Of a stretch of 64,000 bases of DNA, positions 1-6,933 are shown piece after piece. The first letter of the stretch is position 1, and each line of letters opens with the position of its first letter. Under the pieces are notes generated by a model that saw only the letters and a program-made list of their open reading frames with translations, made no database searches and was not told where the DNA came from. The translations under genes were made by a program, and so were the position numbers. The DNA comes from Desulfovibrio aminophilus DSM 12254 (GTDB lineage Bacteria > Desulfobacterota > Desulfovibrionia > Desulfovibrionales > Desulfovibrionaceae), in assembly GCF_000422565.1 (NCBI RefSeq), contig NZ_AUMA01000003.1:1-64000 (forward strand), in the 5' to 3' direction.

Positions 1-220
1 CGTCAAAGAGGAAGCAGAGCACCTGCTTGAAAAGTTCATCGATGGGCGTGCCCTTGGGGTTCTTGCGCATGGAGCCGAAGAGACGGTTGATGTGGGGGAA
101 AAAGTCAATGCCGCGAAGATAGCGAGTAAAGAGGTTGAGCCCGGCTCGGCCTGTCAGGCAATCGCTCGTGACCTGGACATCGTCGATAAATTTTGCTTTG
201 GTATTCTTGAGTTTTGACAT
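1..220 (-). CDS. Transposase, N-terminal part (IS1380-like), cut by window edge
   Basis: The minus strand reads ATG at 220-218 and stays open to the window edge, giving about 73 residues. The start region MSKLKNTKAKF is followed by LTGRAGLNLFTRYLRGIDFF and a stretch about 20 residues later with GTPIDELFKQVLCFLF. This layout (a GL-rich helix, then a helix ending in a hydrophobic LF run) resembles the N-terminus of IS1380-family DDE transposases. A GGAGGG ribosome site lies just before the ATG. The catalytic domain lies outside the window, so family and integrity are inferred. It is the outermost gene of the mobile segment. Confidence 0.7.
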   Translation of the reverse strand, partial: MSKLKNTKAKFIDDVQVTSDCLTGRAGLNLFTRYLRGIDFFPHINRLFGSMRKNPKGTPIDELFKQVLCFLFD

Positions 221-340
221 CCAGCCCTCCACCTGATGGGTGAAATAATCATGATTTGTTGTTGGATGTGATTGTAAACAAAAACAAGGCGATAGGCCAG
301 CTTTGATGTTGTGTCAGGCAGGAGAATCGCTCAGATTAGG
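1..340 (-). mobile_element. Insertion sequence end (IS1380-like), partial
   Basis: The transposase start is followed by about 120 bases without a gene. Read on the minus strand, position 340 inward begins CCTAATCTGAGCG, the CCT start typical of IS1380 terminal repeats. The bases just outside are TATATA, a plausible AT-rich target duplication. The matching right end is outside the window, so the boundary is a proposal. Confidence 0.45.
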
Positions 341-835
341 TATATATTAACTTAAAGAAGTATATTAAAACCCGGTAAAGAAAAAGCCGACCGGTTTTTT
401 TCTTATATAATATCTTAGAGTTAAAAAGAGTAAGAGGCCCGGCGCGGGGCCGGGCATGAAAGGCAGCCGGGGAGAGGGGAAAGGCGACGAGCGGTGGGGG
501 CTCCAAAAAACGCGTCCACGCAAATCGGCATGTATCTAAGACAAACGTCACTTTTTGCCTCAGATTCGAGGCAAGTTTCAGCTCAAGATTTGATGAAGCT
601 GGAGTTGTCCCCCCCTCCCTTCCCTTAGTCGTGGAGGCTAGGCTACATCCTAGCCCCCCCCGGGCGCGCGAGAGGGGCATTTCCTGGGGCACTGGCCCCC
701 CCTCCCTCATCGTCGGGAGGCCTGGACATGCGGAGCGCCCCGGGCGCTTGGCGACGGCAGGCGGGTCGCCGGAGGCCAGGAACCGCGCCCTGATAGGGTA
801 GAGTTCAGACCCGGCACAAGGCCGGGCCTGAACTC
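341..835. other. Gene-free, stem-loop-rich stretch of mobile segment
   Basis: No convincing gene is visible in this 495-base stretch. It carries a run of inverted repeats: 437-455 (GCCCGG/CCGGGC), 555-574 (TTGCCTC/GAGGCAA), 636-655 (GGCTAGG/CCTAGCC), 734-748 (AGCGCC/GGCGCT), 750-770 (GGCGAC/GTCGCC) and 801-835. C-runs occur at 610-616 and 654-661. Possible roles are a replication or transfer origin or a structured RNA, but the sequence does not decide between them. Confidence 0.5.
801..835 (-). terminator. Long stem-loop downstream of hicB
   Basis: A 15-base arm (801-815) pairs with 821-835 around a 5-base loop with a single A/C mismatch. It starts immediately after the hicB stop codon. There is no T-run on either side, so it is either a Rho-assisted terminator or an mRNA 3' end stabiliser. 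Confidence 0.5.
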
Positions 836-1174
836 TTAAGCAGACGCCCCCCGGCTGGTCACAAGCGAATTGATGTACCTGTTGATGCTCACTCCACGTT
901 CGGCTGCTGAAAGCGCAAGATCACGGTGCACGTCCGGGGTAGTCCGCAAAGAGATATGGCCCGAGAATTTTCGCTGACTTATGGGCGCGGGGGGCTGTTC
1001 ATTGTTTTTTGCCATGTCAGTGATCACCTCGCCCACAAGGTGAACAATTCCCTCCAAGGCGGCGAGCTGGCTTTCATCAAGCCAGGAAAGGCTGGGAAAT
1101 TCAGCGCAAAGCCCCACAAATTCTTGATCTTCTTCGGACCAAATAACACGATAGGAGTAGTGCTGTACGTTCAC
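836..1174 (-). CDS. hicB: HicB-family antitoxin
   Basis: This is a 112-residue protein with the HicB plan. The N-terminal part (about 1-55) has the pattern YRVIWSEEDQEFVGLCAEFPS, a partial RNase H-like fold that binds the toxin. The C-terminal part has FSGHISLRTTPDVHRDLAL and INRYINSLV, a ribbon-helix-helix (Arc-type) DNA-binding segment. It starts at GTG (1174) behind a strong AAGGAGG. Its start overlaps the stop of the upstream hicA-like gene (GTGA), so the two are translationally coupled. By analogy with known HicAB systems it should neutralise the toxin and repress the pair's promoter. Its place in a mobile segment fits an addiction module. Confidence 0.8.
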   Translation of the reverse strand: MNVQHYSYRVIWSEEDQEFVGLCAEFPSLSWLDESQLAALEGIVHLVGEVITDMAKNNEQPPAPISQRKFSGHISLRTTPDVHRDLALSAAERGVSINRYINSLVTSRGASA

Positions 1175-1377
1175 TTCGCACCTCCTTGCAATTTTTTTAT
1201 TGCGGCAAGCACTTGCTTAACTTGGTAGCCTTTTCCTTTTCCGTTTTTTTCCTGAATGTTGACTCGCGGGTCGCCTTCCCAGGGAGTTTTGTAGACCTTA
1301 TGGCTTGTCCCTTCCTGCCTTGCCTCTCCAAAAAAATGTTCGGGAGTCAAGTTTTCATGTTTCAGACCCGGCCTCAC
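1171..1377 (-). CDS. hicA: HicA-like mRNA interferase toxin
   Basis: The C-terminal 50 residues carry HicA hallmarks: EGTSHKVYKTP, with the likely catalytic His, then DPRVNIQ and KGKGYQVKQVLAAIKKL. HicA toxins are small double-stranded-RNA-binding-fold RNases that cleave mRNA. The frame stays open to a TTG at 1467, but nothing in 1378-1467 looks like HicA and no ribosome site precedes it. I chose the GTG at 1377, giving 68 residues, normal for HicA. The N-terminus is poorly conserved and the start is uncertain, so a slightly truncated toxin is possible. It overlaps the start of hicB by 4 bases. Confidence 0.65.
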   Translation of the reverse strand: MRPGLKHENLTPEHFFGEARQEGTSHKVYKTPWEGDPRVNIQEKNGKGKGYQVKQVLAAIKKLQGGAK

Positions 1378-1522
1378 GGGAAAAATATAGGGCGTCCCCT
1401 GCCTCGGGTCTAAAAAATTATCATTTAATTTTAAATTGTTACATATATTCAAGAAAAGTGCCGCCAATTTTTTAAAAAGCTAGTTATTTAAATATGTTAT
1501 GTTCATTTTTTTGACCTAAAAA

Positions 1523-1582
1523 AACTAATTAATTCAATTATTTTAATTGGTTAGTTGACATTTGCTTTGAAAATGGTATTTT
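1523..1582 (+). promoter_or_regulatory. Sigma-70 promoter with overlapping inverted repeat
   Basis: TTGACA (1555-1560), a 16-base spacer and TATTTT (1577-1582) form a good promoter for the gene at 1621. An inverted repeat, AACTAATTAATT (1523-1534) against AATTGGTTAGTT (1545-1556), with 10 of 12 positions pairing, overlaps the -35 and could be an operator. The whole stretch 1420-1620 is very AT-rich. Confidence 0.6.
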
Positions 1583-1620
1583 TTGTTAAAAATTGAACTT
1601 AAAGAAGAGGAAAGGTCGAG

Positions 1621-1833
1621 ATGCACAAAAATATTGATAACACGTTGGAAAAAATAGATTTTTTTACCGCCGAGGAGATGGCCGCCATTTTGAGGTATAA
1701 GACTCCTAATTCGTTGAAGAATTTACTTCGCTTGGGGCGGGTGAAGGATTTGCCGCCCGCTCTTCGGGTCGGCAGGCGATTTTTGTTTGAGAAAAAGCAA
1801 TTTTATCGCTGGCTTAATGAGAGACAGGGATAA
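1621..1833 (+). CDS. Helix-turn-helix (excisionase-like) protein
   Basis: This 70-residue protein has the compact winged-helix plan of MerR/Xis-type domains: DFFTAEEMAAILRYKTPNSL (helix-turn-helix), then LPPALRVGRRFLFEKKQFYRWL (wing plus final helix). Such proteins act as excision factors or small regulators in mobile elements. A good ribosome site (GAGGAAAGG) precedes the ATG, and a strong sigma-70 promoter lies 40 bases upstream. No integrase is adjacent, so whether it serves excision or copy and transfer control is unknown. Confidence 0.7.
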   Translation: MHKNIDNTLEKIDFFTAEEMAAILRYKTPNSLKNLLRLGRVKDLPPALRVGRRFLFEKKQFYRWLNERQG

Positions 1834-1842
1834 AAAATGTGC

Positions 1843-1874
1843 GGCCGGCAGGGTGTTCCACCACCCTGCCGGCC
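1843..1874. repeat. Perfect 13-bp stem-loop
   Basis: GGCCGGCAGGGTG pairs perfectly with CACCCTGCCGGCC around the loop TTCCAC. It sits between the helix-turn-helix gene and the next gene. Read on the minus strand it is followed by a T-run, so it could terminate antisense transcription, or act as a stabilising or origin structure. Confidence 0.55.
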
Positions 1875-1925
1875 TCGTCGGTCCCTTCCAGGTGCCTCCC
1901 CCAAGGGGGAGGGAAGGACAAAAAA

Positions 1926-2738
1926 ATGAGTATCAGGTCGCTAAAAGAAAAACAACGTCTGCTTCCGCGCGAGGATCAAGTTTTGGAAATTTTAAGGCAG
2001 CGTAAGTCTTCAGCTCCATTAATTATATTTGAGGCCATGGCCAATTCTCGGCCGTGCTGCTGGGAAGCTCCTGGCCCCCGGGCGCTGCGGCTCGGGGAGC
2101 GCTTGGCCCCCGGCCACAAGGCCCTGGGCCTGACCCGCGATGCCCGGCGACATGGTTTGAAAGTCCTTGAAGTCCTAGGGGTTGCGGTCCTGCGGCCCCT
2201 GCCCGGGGGAGGGCTGGCAGTGCTCCTCCAGGTCGATTTAAATTTAATGGGTGGGGCACAGCGCCAGCTCCGGCCCCAGGCCGAGGCCGCCTTTTTGCAG
2301 GCCCTGGGGCCGCAGCTGGCGGCCCGCCTGGACCCTGAGGAATTGGCGGCCCGTCTATCATTCTGGGATCGTCAAGGGATTTTGGATCAGGCCGTTGCCG
2401 TGGCGCACCAGGCGTCACGATCGGATGAAAATAACTATATTTTACGACCGCTTGCGTGGGTTGACCGGGCCCTGGAGCAGGGCCGGGGCCAGGCCGCCCT
2501 GGCGCAGGAGCAGGGCCGGGCCGCTGAGGCCCGGCGGGCCAAGGCCGCTGAGGCGTGCCGAGCTGCGGCGGCCGCTGGGGCTCGCCGGGCTCAGGCAGTT
2601 TTGGAAACAAACATGAAGGGCAAAAAAATTGCTGATGTCCCGAAGATAAACAATGATTTTATGGTGTTGCGCGAAAAAAGAAGAGCCGATCGGGCGGCCC
2701 TGACCGAGGAGCTGGCCAAGGCCGGGGGTGCCCAGTGA
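1926..2738 (+). CDS. Unrecognised Ala/Arg-rich protein of the mobile segment
   Basis: The start is the ATG at 1926, preceded by GGGAGGGAAGG with normal spacing. The earlier in-frame ATG at 1839 has no ribosome site. The product is 270 residues. Residues 1-33 are Lys/Arg-rich and encoded by AT-rich DNA. The middle is very GC-rich and dominated by Leu, Ala, Gly and Pro. A segment near ENNYILRPLAWVDRALEQG is followed by an Ala/Arg/Gln-rich helix that could form a coiled coil. The phrase resembles, only weakly, an NP-x-GYL-x-x-AL motif of some replication proteins. I do not recognise a family. The next gene overlaps its stop, so they are coupled. Confidence 0.5.
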   Translation: MSIRSLKEKQRLLPREDQVLEILRQRKSSAPLIIFEAMANSRPCCWEAPGPRALRLGERLAPGHKALGLTRDARRHGLKVLEVLGVAVLRPLPGGGLAVLLQVDLNLMGGAQRQLRPQAEAAFLQALGPQLAARLDPEELAARLSFWDRQGILDQAVAVAHQASRSDENNYILRPLAWVDRALEQGRGQAALAQEQGRAAEARRAKAAEACRAAAAAGARRAQAVLETNMKGKKIADVPKINNDFMVLREKRRADRAALTEELAKAGGAQ

Positions 2739-3028
2739 GCACCCCCAGAATTCCCATCTTAACTGAAGAACAGCAAGAAATAATTGATCTTTTTCTTCCA
2801 TCGCTTCCAAGAATGATCGCAAGAGAGAGGGTAAGCCATTTACTGGGATTCATCATTGACCAAAAAACCTTGAGGAATGCCGACTCCAGGGGCGAAGGCC
2901 CTGCAGGTGCGGTACGAATCGGAAGAAAAGTTGTTTATAGAACAGAAAATCTATTGTTGTGGATCGTCCAAAAATATGGTGTATCAAAAATAGAAGATCA
3001 GAAATCTATTTTTTGTAGACATAAATAA
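2735..3028 (+). CDS. Small putative DNA-binding protein
   Basis: This 97-residue protein starts at GTG (2735), overlapping the previous stop as GTGA. Residues about 31-80 follow the pattern of a small winged helix: ERVSHLLGFIIDQKTLRNAD, then GAVRIGRKVVYRTENLLLWI. The close of that segment (basic RIGRKV-Y, then a helix) mirrors the helix-turn-helix protein at 1621. It is probably a second element regulator. The start codon lies in the loop of a GGGGGTGC/GCACCCCC stem-loop (2724-2746). No clear catalytic motif is present. Confidence 0.55.
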   Translation: MSTPRIPILTEEQQEIIDLFLPSLPRMIARERVSHLLGFIIDQKTLRNADSRGEGPAGAVRIGRKVVYRTENLLLWIVQKYGVSKIEDQKSIFCRHK

Positions 3029-3091
3029 AAGAAAAATGCAAAAAAAATGAGCTGAAAGCTGAATTATGTCACAATAAAAAAAGGAGGAGCC

Positions 3092-4561
3092 ATGCGGGCC
3101 ATCCTTGTTTGGGTGCTGGTCTTCACTCTTCTGATTCCCTCGGGAGCCGCGGCTGAAACATGGTTTGATCAATTTGGCGACGATTTGTTGATCCATGACT
3201 CAGGTTCCTGGGAATCACAGCAGCGCGGGTACTTCGCAGCCGGCGGAATATCTTACCGCACTCGGACCAACCGCGAACCTATTTTTTCCATCACGCCGCC
3301 CAAAATGCAGATCGGTTGCGGCGGCATCGACTCCTTTTGGGGTGGCTTTTCTTTCCTGAACCCGGAGTACCTGGTGAAGATGTTTCAGAATATCCTCCAG
3401 GCAGCCCCGGCTTTTGCTTTCAAGCTCGCGCTTTCCTCTCTCTGCACGCAGTGCGACGATGCCATGAGTTCCTTGAACTCCCTGGCAAACTCTTTGAACA
3501 GCCTGGCGATGGACGAATGCAAGGCGTCCCAGGCCCTCACTAATTTGGGCGGCGACTCCATCGCTTCCATGTTGGGCGCGGAGAATCCCCGCGGAGAGAA
3601 TAAAGAAAATTCTTGGCTTTCCCAATCCCTGGGCATGTTGACCGAAACTGCTGACGCATTGAGACAAAAAGTCGATAAGGTTTTGGAATATGAATATTGC
3701 TATGGCATCACCAACCATGATGATCTGAATAAATGCAAGGAATACCTCACACTTGAAGGCAGTCTGTGGGAAAAAGTAAAAGAAAAAGAAGCTCAGACCA
3801 ATCCTGTTTGGTTGAGTGATGAATTCATTGCCATGGTACGCGGGATGTTTGGAGACATTATTTTCGTTCCTCCTGGAAAAGGAGATGGGGCTGATTCATC
3901 TAAATCAACTGGAACAGTCAACTTTGTTACTTCATGTGAAACAGAGCCGATTCAGTATATTAACGCGATGCTTGAACAATCAGATACGCCACACATTAAG
4001 GTCGGATTTCGCTATCAGACTGGAGAATGTGTTCAAGAAGCTTTGCCTGTCAATCTTCGAGTTGGACAAAAGGCAAAAATTGGTATGGATGAACTTTTTA
4101 ACCTTATGGCGACTAATCCATCTGGGGATTTAAGTGAGCCTGCAAAAACTGTAATTGGACAAAGTTCATTGCCAATTTATCAAATCATTAACACGTATGC
4201 ATTTAGAATGAGAGATACTGGGCAATTCGCATCTAGTGCTGAGCGGCAAACATTAACATCAATGGCTGCGCTCGGCCATGCGCTATTCATTATGAACGCT
4301 ACTGTAAATAAGGCATATCAATTAATTACTAAAAACAAACAAGGACTTCAAAATGCCAGAGTAGCCCAAATGGGGTCACATGACTCATTTGAGCAAGGTT
4401 TTGCCGTAATTTCAGACAATATAAATCAGTTTAAACAACAAATTTATCATCAAACAAATTTTGTGCAAACTGAATTTCAACAAAACATGCAGACAATAAT
4501 GGAATATACGGAAATGAGATCAAAATTACAAGGGTTCGTCAGGAATAAGGGTTTGATATAA
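3092..4561 (+). CDS. traH: TraH-like conjugal transfer (F-type T4SS) protein
   Basis: The product is 489 residues, the usual size for TraH, with a signal peptide (about 1-21, ending AAA-E). It carries the family signature IGCGGIDSFWGGFSFLNPEY, then KLALSSLCTQCDDAMSSLNS and CKASQAL, including the paired cysteines. In F-type systems TraH is a periplasmic protein that assembles the pilus with TraF and TraW. The ribosome site AAAGGAGGAGCC is strong. No other tra gene is visible nearby, so it is an orphan here, either the edge of a larger transfer region or a remnant. Base composition drops sharply in the second half (3750-4560 is AT-rich). Confidence 0.8.
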   Translation: MRAILVWVLVFTLLIPSGAAAETWFDQFGDDLLIHDSGSWESQQRGYFAAGGISYRTRTNREPIFSITPPKMQIGCGGIDSFWGGFSFLNPEYLVKMFQNILQAAPAFAFKLALSSLCTQCDDAMSSLNSLANSLNSLAMDECKASQALTNLGGDSIASMLGAENPRGENKENSWLSQSLGMLTETADALRQKVDKVLEYEYCYGITNHDDLNKCKEYLTLEGSLWEKVKEKEAQTNPVWLSDEFIAMVRGMFGDIIFVPPGKGDGADSSKSTGTVNFVTSCETEPIQYINAMLEQSDTPHIKVGFRYQTGECVQEALPVNLRVGQKAKIGMDELFNLMATNPSGDLSEPAKTVIGQSSLPIYQIINTYAFRMRDTGQFASSAERQTLTSMAALGHALFIMNATVNKAYQLITKNKQGLQNARVAQMGSHDSFEQGFAVISDNINQFKQQIYHQTNFVQTEFQQNMQTIMEYTEMRSKLQGFVRNKGLI

Positions 4562-4586
4562 AAACATCAAATAAAGGAGTCTGAAG

Positions 4587-4805
4587 ATGAAGGATTTTTT
4601 TAAGGAAGGATGTGTGTACATTTGTATTTTGGCCAGCAGCATGGCGATTTGCTTCAGCCTTTCTTTTTTGCTCAATTGTGGCACCATTGCCAATTTTACA
4701 GAAACTCTTGGGGCCGCGCTTTGGTTGTCTTTCATTGTAACTGGTCTCTTGTGCTGCAAAAACAGGAAGTGGAGGTGGCGGTGGGAGAAGTCCGCCAGAG
4801 TCTGA
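4587..4805 (+). CDS. Small two-helix membrane protein
   Basis: The 72 residues contain two predicted membrane helices (about 9-29 and 38-57) and a basic C-terminal tail (KNRKWRWRWEK). AAGGAG precedes the ATG. It is probably co-transcribed with the TraH-like gene 25 bases upstream and overlaps no other good gene. No family is recognised; small membrane proteins are common in transfer regions. Confidence 0.5.
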   Translation: MKDFFKEGCVYICILASSMAICFSLSFLLNCGTIANFTETLGAALWLSFIVTGLLCCKNRKWRWRWEKSARV

Positions 4806-4815
4806 GGATGAGAAG

Positions 4816-5115
4816 ATGGAACGCGAACACCAGAAGAATGAACTCGATATTGACGTTAAACGGCAAATCTTTGATCAGATGGAGCCGTATACCCTTTGCC
4901 TGCTGGCAAACGGGCCGGATTTTACAAACCTTTCTGAAGCCATCAACGAGACCAAGGGGTTGGATGAAATGAGGGAAGCCGCATTTCAAGAGTGGCAGAG
5001 TAAAAATATAAGAGGCCGTTGGCGGGCCATGCGAGTGATTGCGTTCGAGGACGACGGCCCAATTGGCCATTTGGCCCGGGAGGTGGCAAAAAAAATTCGA
5101 AGGCAGATGGTGTAA
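4816..5115 (+). CDS. Hypothetical soluble protein
   Basis: This is a 99-residue, charged, mostly helical protein without cysteine clusters or a signal peptide. It starts 10 bases after the small membrane protein stops and ends just before a clear Rho-independent terminator (5142-5168), so it is probably the last gene of the TraH-like transcript. I recognise no domain. Confidence 0.5.
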   Translation: MEREHQKNELDIDVKRQIFDQMEPYTLCLLANGPDFTNLSEAINETKGLDEMREAAFQEWQSKNIRGRWRAMRVIAFEDDGPIGHLAREVAKKIRRQMV

Positions 5116-5141
5116 ACACCCATTCCCATTCCCAATTGGAG

Positions 5142-5168
5142 GCCCCCGGGAGGGGGCTTTCTTGTTTT
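5142..5168 (+). terminator. Rho-independent terminator
   Basis: GCCCCC-GGGA-GGGGGC (5142-5157) is followed by TTTCTTGTTTT. It ends the traH-like transcription unit. Confidence 0.85.
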
Positions 5169-5176
5169 AAAAGTTC

Positions 5177-5243
5177 TTGACTTTTTGAGAATGCATGTCA
5201 CAATAATCAAAATGAACCTTTTGAAACACGGCAAAAAGCCGTT
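5177..5243 (+). promoter_or_regulatory. Recombinase promoter and candidate res-like repeat
   Basis: TTGACT (5177-5182), a 16-base spacer and CACAAT (5199-5204) form a promoter candidate upstream of the serine recombinase. An inverted repeat, AAAC-AC-GGC-AAAAA-GCC-GTTT, lies at about 5224-5243. Resolvase genes usually sit next to the site they act on, so this stretch is a candidate recombination site; the repeats alone do not prove it. Confidence 0.45.
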
Positions 5244-5307
5244 TCCCGGACACCTGGGGGGCGTTCCAAAAGGTAAGCCTTCCGTTGCATGAACCCAGGA
5301 GGTAGAC

Positions 5308-5907
5308 GTGTCCGAAGTTGGATATGTTCGGGTGAGCACCACGGATCAGAAGACGGACAGGCAGCTTGACGGTGTGAAGCTGGACAAGGTGTTTGAGGAG
5401 AAGGCCAGTGCGGCGGACACGGCTAGGCCCCAGCTTCAAGCCTGCATGGAGTACGTCCGGGAAGGGGACACCCTGCACGTCCATTCCATTGACCGACTGG
5501 CCCGGAACCTTCAAGACCTCCTGGCCCTGCTCCAGACCTTCACAGGCAAGGGCGTGGCCGTCCAGTTCCACAAGGAGAGCCTGACCTTCACCGGCCAGGA
5601 CAACCCGTTCCAGAAGCTTCATTTCCAGATTATAGGTGCGGTAGCCGAGTTCGAGCGGGCGCTCATCAAGGAACGGCAGCGGGAGGGCATTGCCAAAGCC
5701 AAGGCCCAGGGCAAGCACCTGGGCAGGGAGAGGAAGCTGGCCCCGGACATGGAACGGGTGATCCGCGACAGGGCCGTAGGCGGGGCGGATAAGTCTGCCC
5801 TGGCTCGGGAGTACGGGATCAGCCGCCAGACGCTTTATCGAGTCATCAAGAGAGGCGCTTTGGTGGGCTTGAATAATTCAACCCAGGAAATGAGGAATTT
5901 TAAATGA
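5308..5907 (+). CDS. Serine recombinase (resolvase/invertase family)
   Basis: The 199 residues are full length for a small serine recombinase. The N-terminal catalytic domain has YVRVSTTDQKTDRQLDG with the nucleophilic Ser, then SIDRLARN with the catalytic Arg. The helix ending AEFERALIKERQREGIAKAKAQG leads into a C-terminal helix-turn-helix (ALAREYGISRQTLYRVIK). It breaks and rejoins DNA at short sites to resolve cointegrates or invert segments. The start is GTG at 5308, behind AGGAGG. A short exported peptide gene overlaps its stop codon (ATGA). Confidence 0.88.
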   Translation: MSEVGYVRVSTTDQKTDRQLDGVKLDKVFEEKASAADTARPQLQACMEYVREGDTLHVHSIDRLARNLQDLLALLQTFTGKGVAVQFHKESLTFTGQDNPFQKLHFQIIGAVAEFERALIKERQREGIAKAKAQGKHLGRERKLAPDMERVIRDRAVGGADKSALAREYGISRQTLYRVIKRGALVGLNNSTQEMRNFK

Positions 5908-6032
5908 GCAAAATGACCATTCTTTTTGCAGTTATGGTGTTTTTTATTGTTTGTTTCCCGGCTTACTCTCAAGCTTCAGATGCCATTATTCCTGGAGACT
6001 TTGACATTATATTAAGGGAAGTCTGTGCATAA
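5904..6032 (+). CDS. Short exported peptide, possibly truncated
   Basis: The ATG at 5904 overlaps the recombinase stop. It encodes 42 residues: a signal peptide (MSKMTILFAVMVFFIVCFPA, then YSQA) and a short mature part ending REVCA. Either it is a genuine micro-peptide, or it is the N-terminus of a longer exported protein broken by a frameshift, because the next frame (6025-6270) stays open and overlaps it by 8 bases. The sequence is AT-rich and unlike the recombinase. Confidence 0.4.
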   Translation: MSKMTILFAVMVFFIVCFPAYSQASDAIIPGDFDIILREVCA

Positions 6033-6270
6033 TGATGTTTTTAATTCCCTGCTCGCTGCGGCATGCGGAAGCATGCGTTCAGGTACGCTTGGAGAGCCAT
6101 TTCCAGCAGACATCGAGATGAAGGAAAAAGCAAAGAAAGTACTAGAATCTATAAGCAAGGCGCACAATGCGTATGATCTGTACAATGCTATCTTGAGGGA
6201 TGCTGATAAAAATATTCAACTACAGATTGAAGAAGGTATTGAAATTGATGATGAATATGCAAGTGACTAG
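6025..6270 (+). CDS. Small acidic hypothetical protein
   Basis: The frame opens at GTG 6025 and gives 81 residues, ending in an acidic tail (IEEGIEIDDEYASD). The middle (EMKEKAKKVLESISKAHNAY) is helical. No ribosome site is seen, so translation would depend on the overlapping upstream peptide. It may be the C-terminal half of that exported protein after a frameshift. No family is recognised. Confidence 0.4.
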   Translation: MHNDVFNSLLAAACGSMRSGTLGEPFPADIEMKEKAKKVLESISKAHNAYDLYNAILRDADKNIQLQIEEGIEIDDEYASD

Positions 6271-6354
6271 GGCTACACAAGATGGAATCTCATCTTATTA
6301 TTCGAAGTAAACGACTATCAAAAAAACATAGTTTGATGACAATGCATCAAATTT

Positions 6355-6600
6355 TGATCATTTTTACATAAGTTTTCAACGTGTCGCTCGTAGTATGCGA
6401 TCACGCGCATAATGTTCTGCATCCAAGCTAAAAGGTGTTCAATCTCCTAGCGATGCCTGAAGCGGCGCAAGGGTCTCCCGTCCTGGAACTTGGGGCGTTT
6501 TCGTCCGCCCCGGTGCGCCGTGATTATCTTGGAGCCTCATGCCTCCCGCAAACGCTAGGCTGGCCTGTCGCTGTCGTATGCCTTTCGCCGATCACTTGGT
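6355..6600 (-). pseudogene. Decayed IS5-family transposase, C-terminal end
   Basis: On the minus strand the translation passes several stops but still reads RRKAYDSDRPA, later GRKRPKFQDGRPLRRFRHR, a stop in place of the usual Trp, then EIEHLLAWMQNIMRVIAYYE and RHVENL. Intact IS5-group transposases have near-identical text at this end (the DKAYDSD block, the RHRWKIERLFAWLQNFRR block, then RYERHVENF). It is therefore a dead fragment. The rest of 6271-6738 shows nothing else recognisable. Confidence 0.75.
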
Positions 6601-6738
6601 TAATGGAGTAGCGCCCTTTTGGGGAGGCCAATGATATTTCCACAGACGGGGGACAATAGGGGGACAAATCAGTTTTTCTGGGGAGAGATTGGGTTGGCGT
6701 GAGGATTGAAACTTACATCTTAATTATTTGATTTTACT

Positions 6739-6827
6739 TGGTACCCGGGGCGGGAGTCGAACCCGCACACCCCTCGCGGAGTTAGGGATTTTAAGTCCCT
6801 TGCGTCTACCAGTTTCGCCACCCGGGC
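6739..6827 (-). tRNA. tRNA-Leu (anticodon UAA)
   Basis: The minus strand folds as a class II tRNA with acceptor GCCCGGG/CCCGGGU, an anticodon loop CTTAAAA giving UAA, a long variable arm and a GCGGG-TTCGACT-CCCGC T-arm. CCA is encoded (6741-6739). Its 3' end faces the mobile segment, a classical integration position. Confidence 0.95.
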
Positions 6828-6933
6828 ACGCCGTCGCGACCATAGCGGGTTGAAGCTTCGCACGCAACGGCTTCCAGGGCGCCCCTTGGCGGGTTTCTCT
6901 AGAGCCAACCTCCCGTTGGACTGGGGGCGCAAA

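Noticed and set aside
336-710. Minus-strand open frame of 124 codons next to the transposase
   Set aside because: It is low-complexity, lacks a ribosome site and runs through the stem-loop region; no domain is visible.
1378-1467. Longer N-terminus for the HicA-like protein (start at 1467)
   Set aside because: No ribosome site precedes the TTG, and the extra residues show no HicA similarity; the shorter start gives a normal HicA size.
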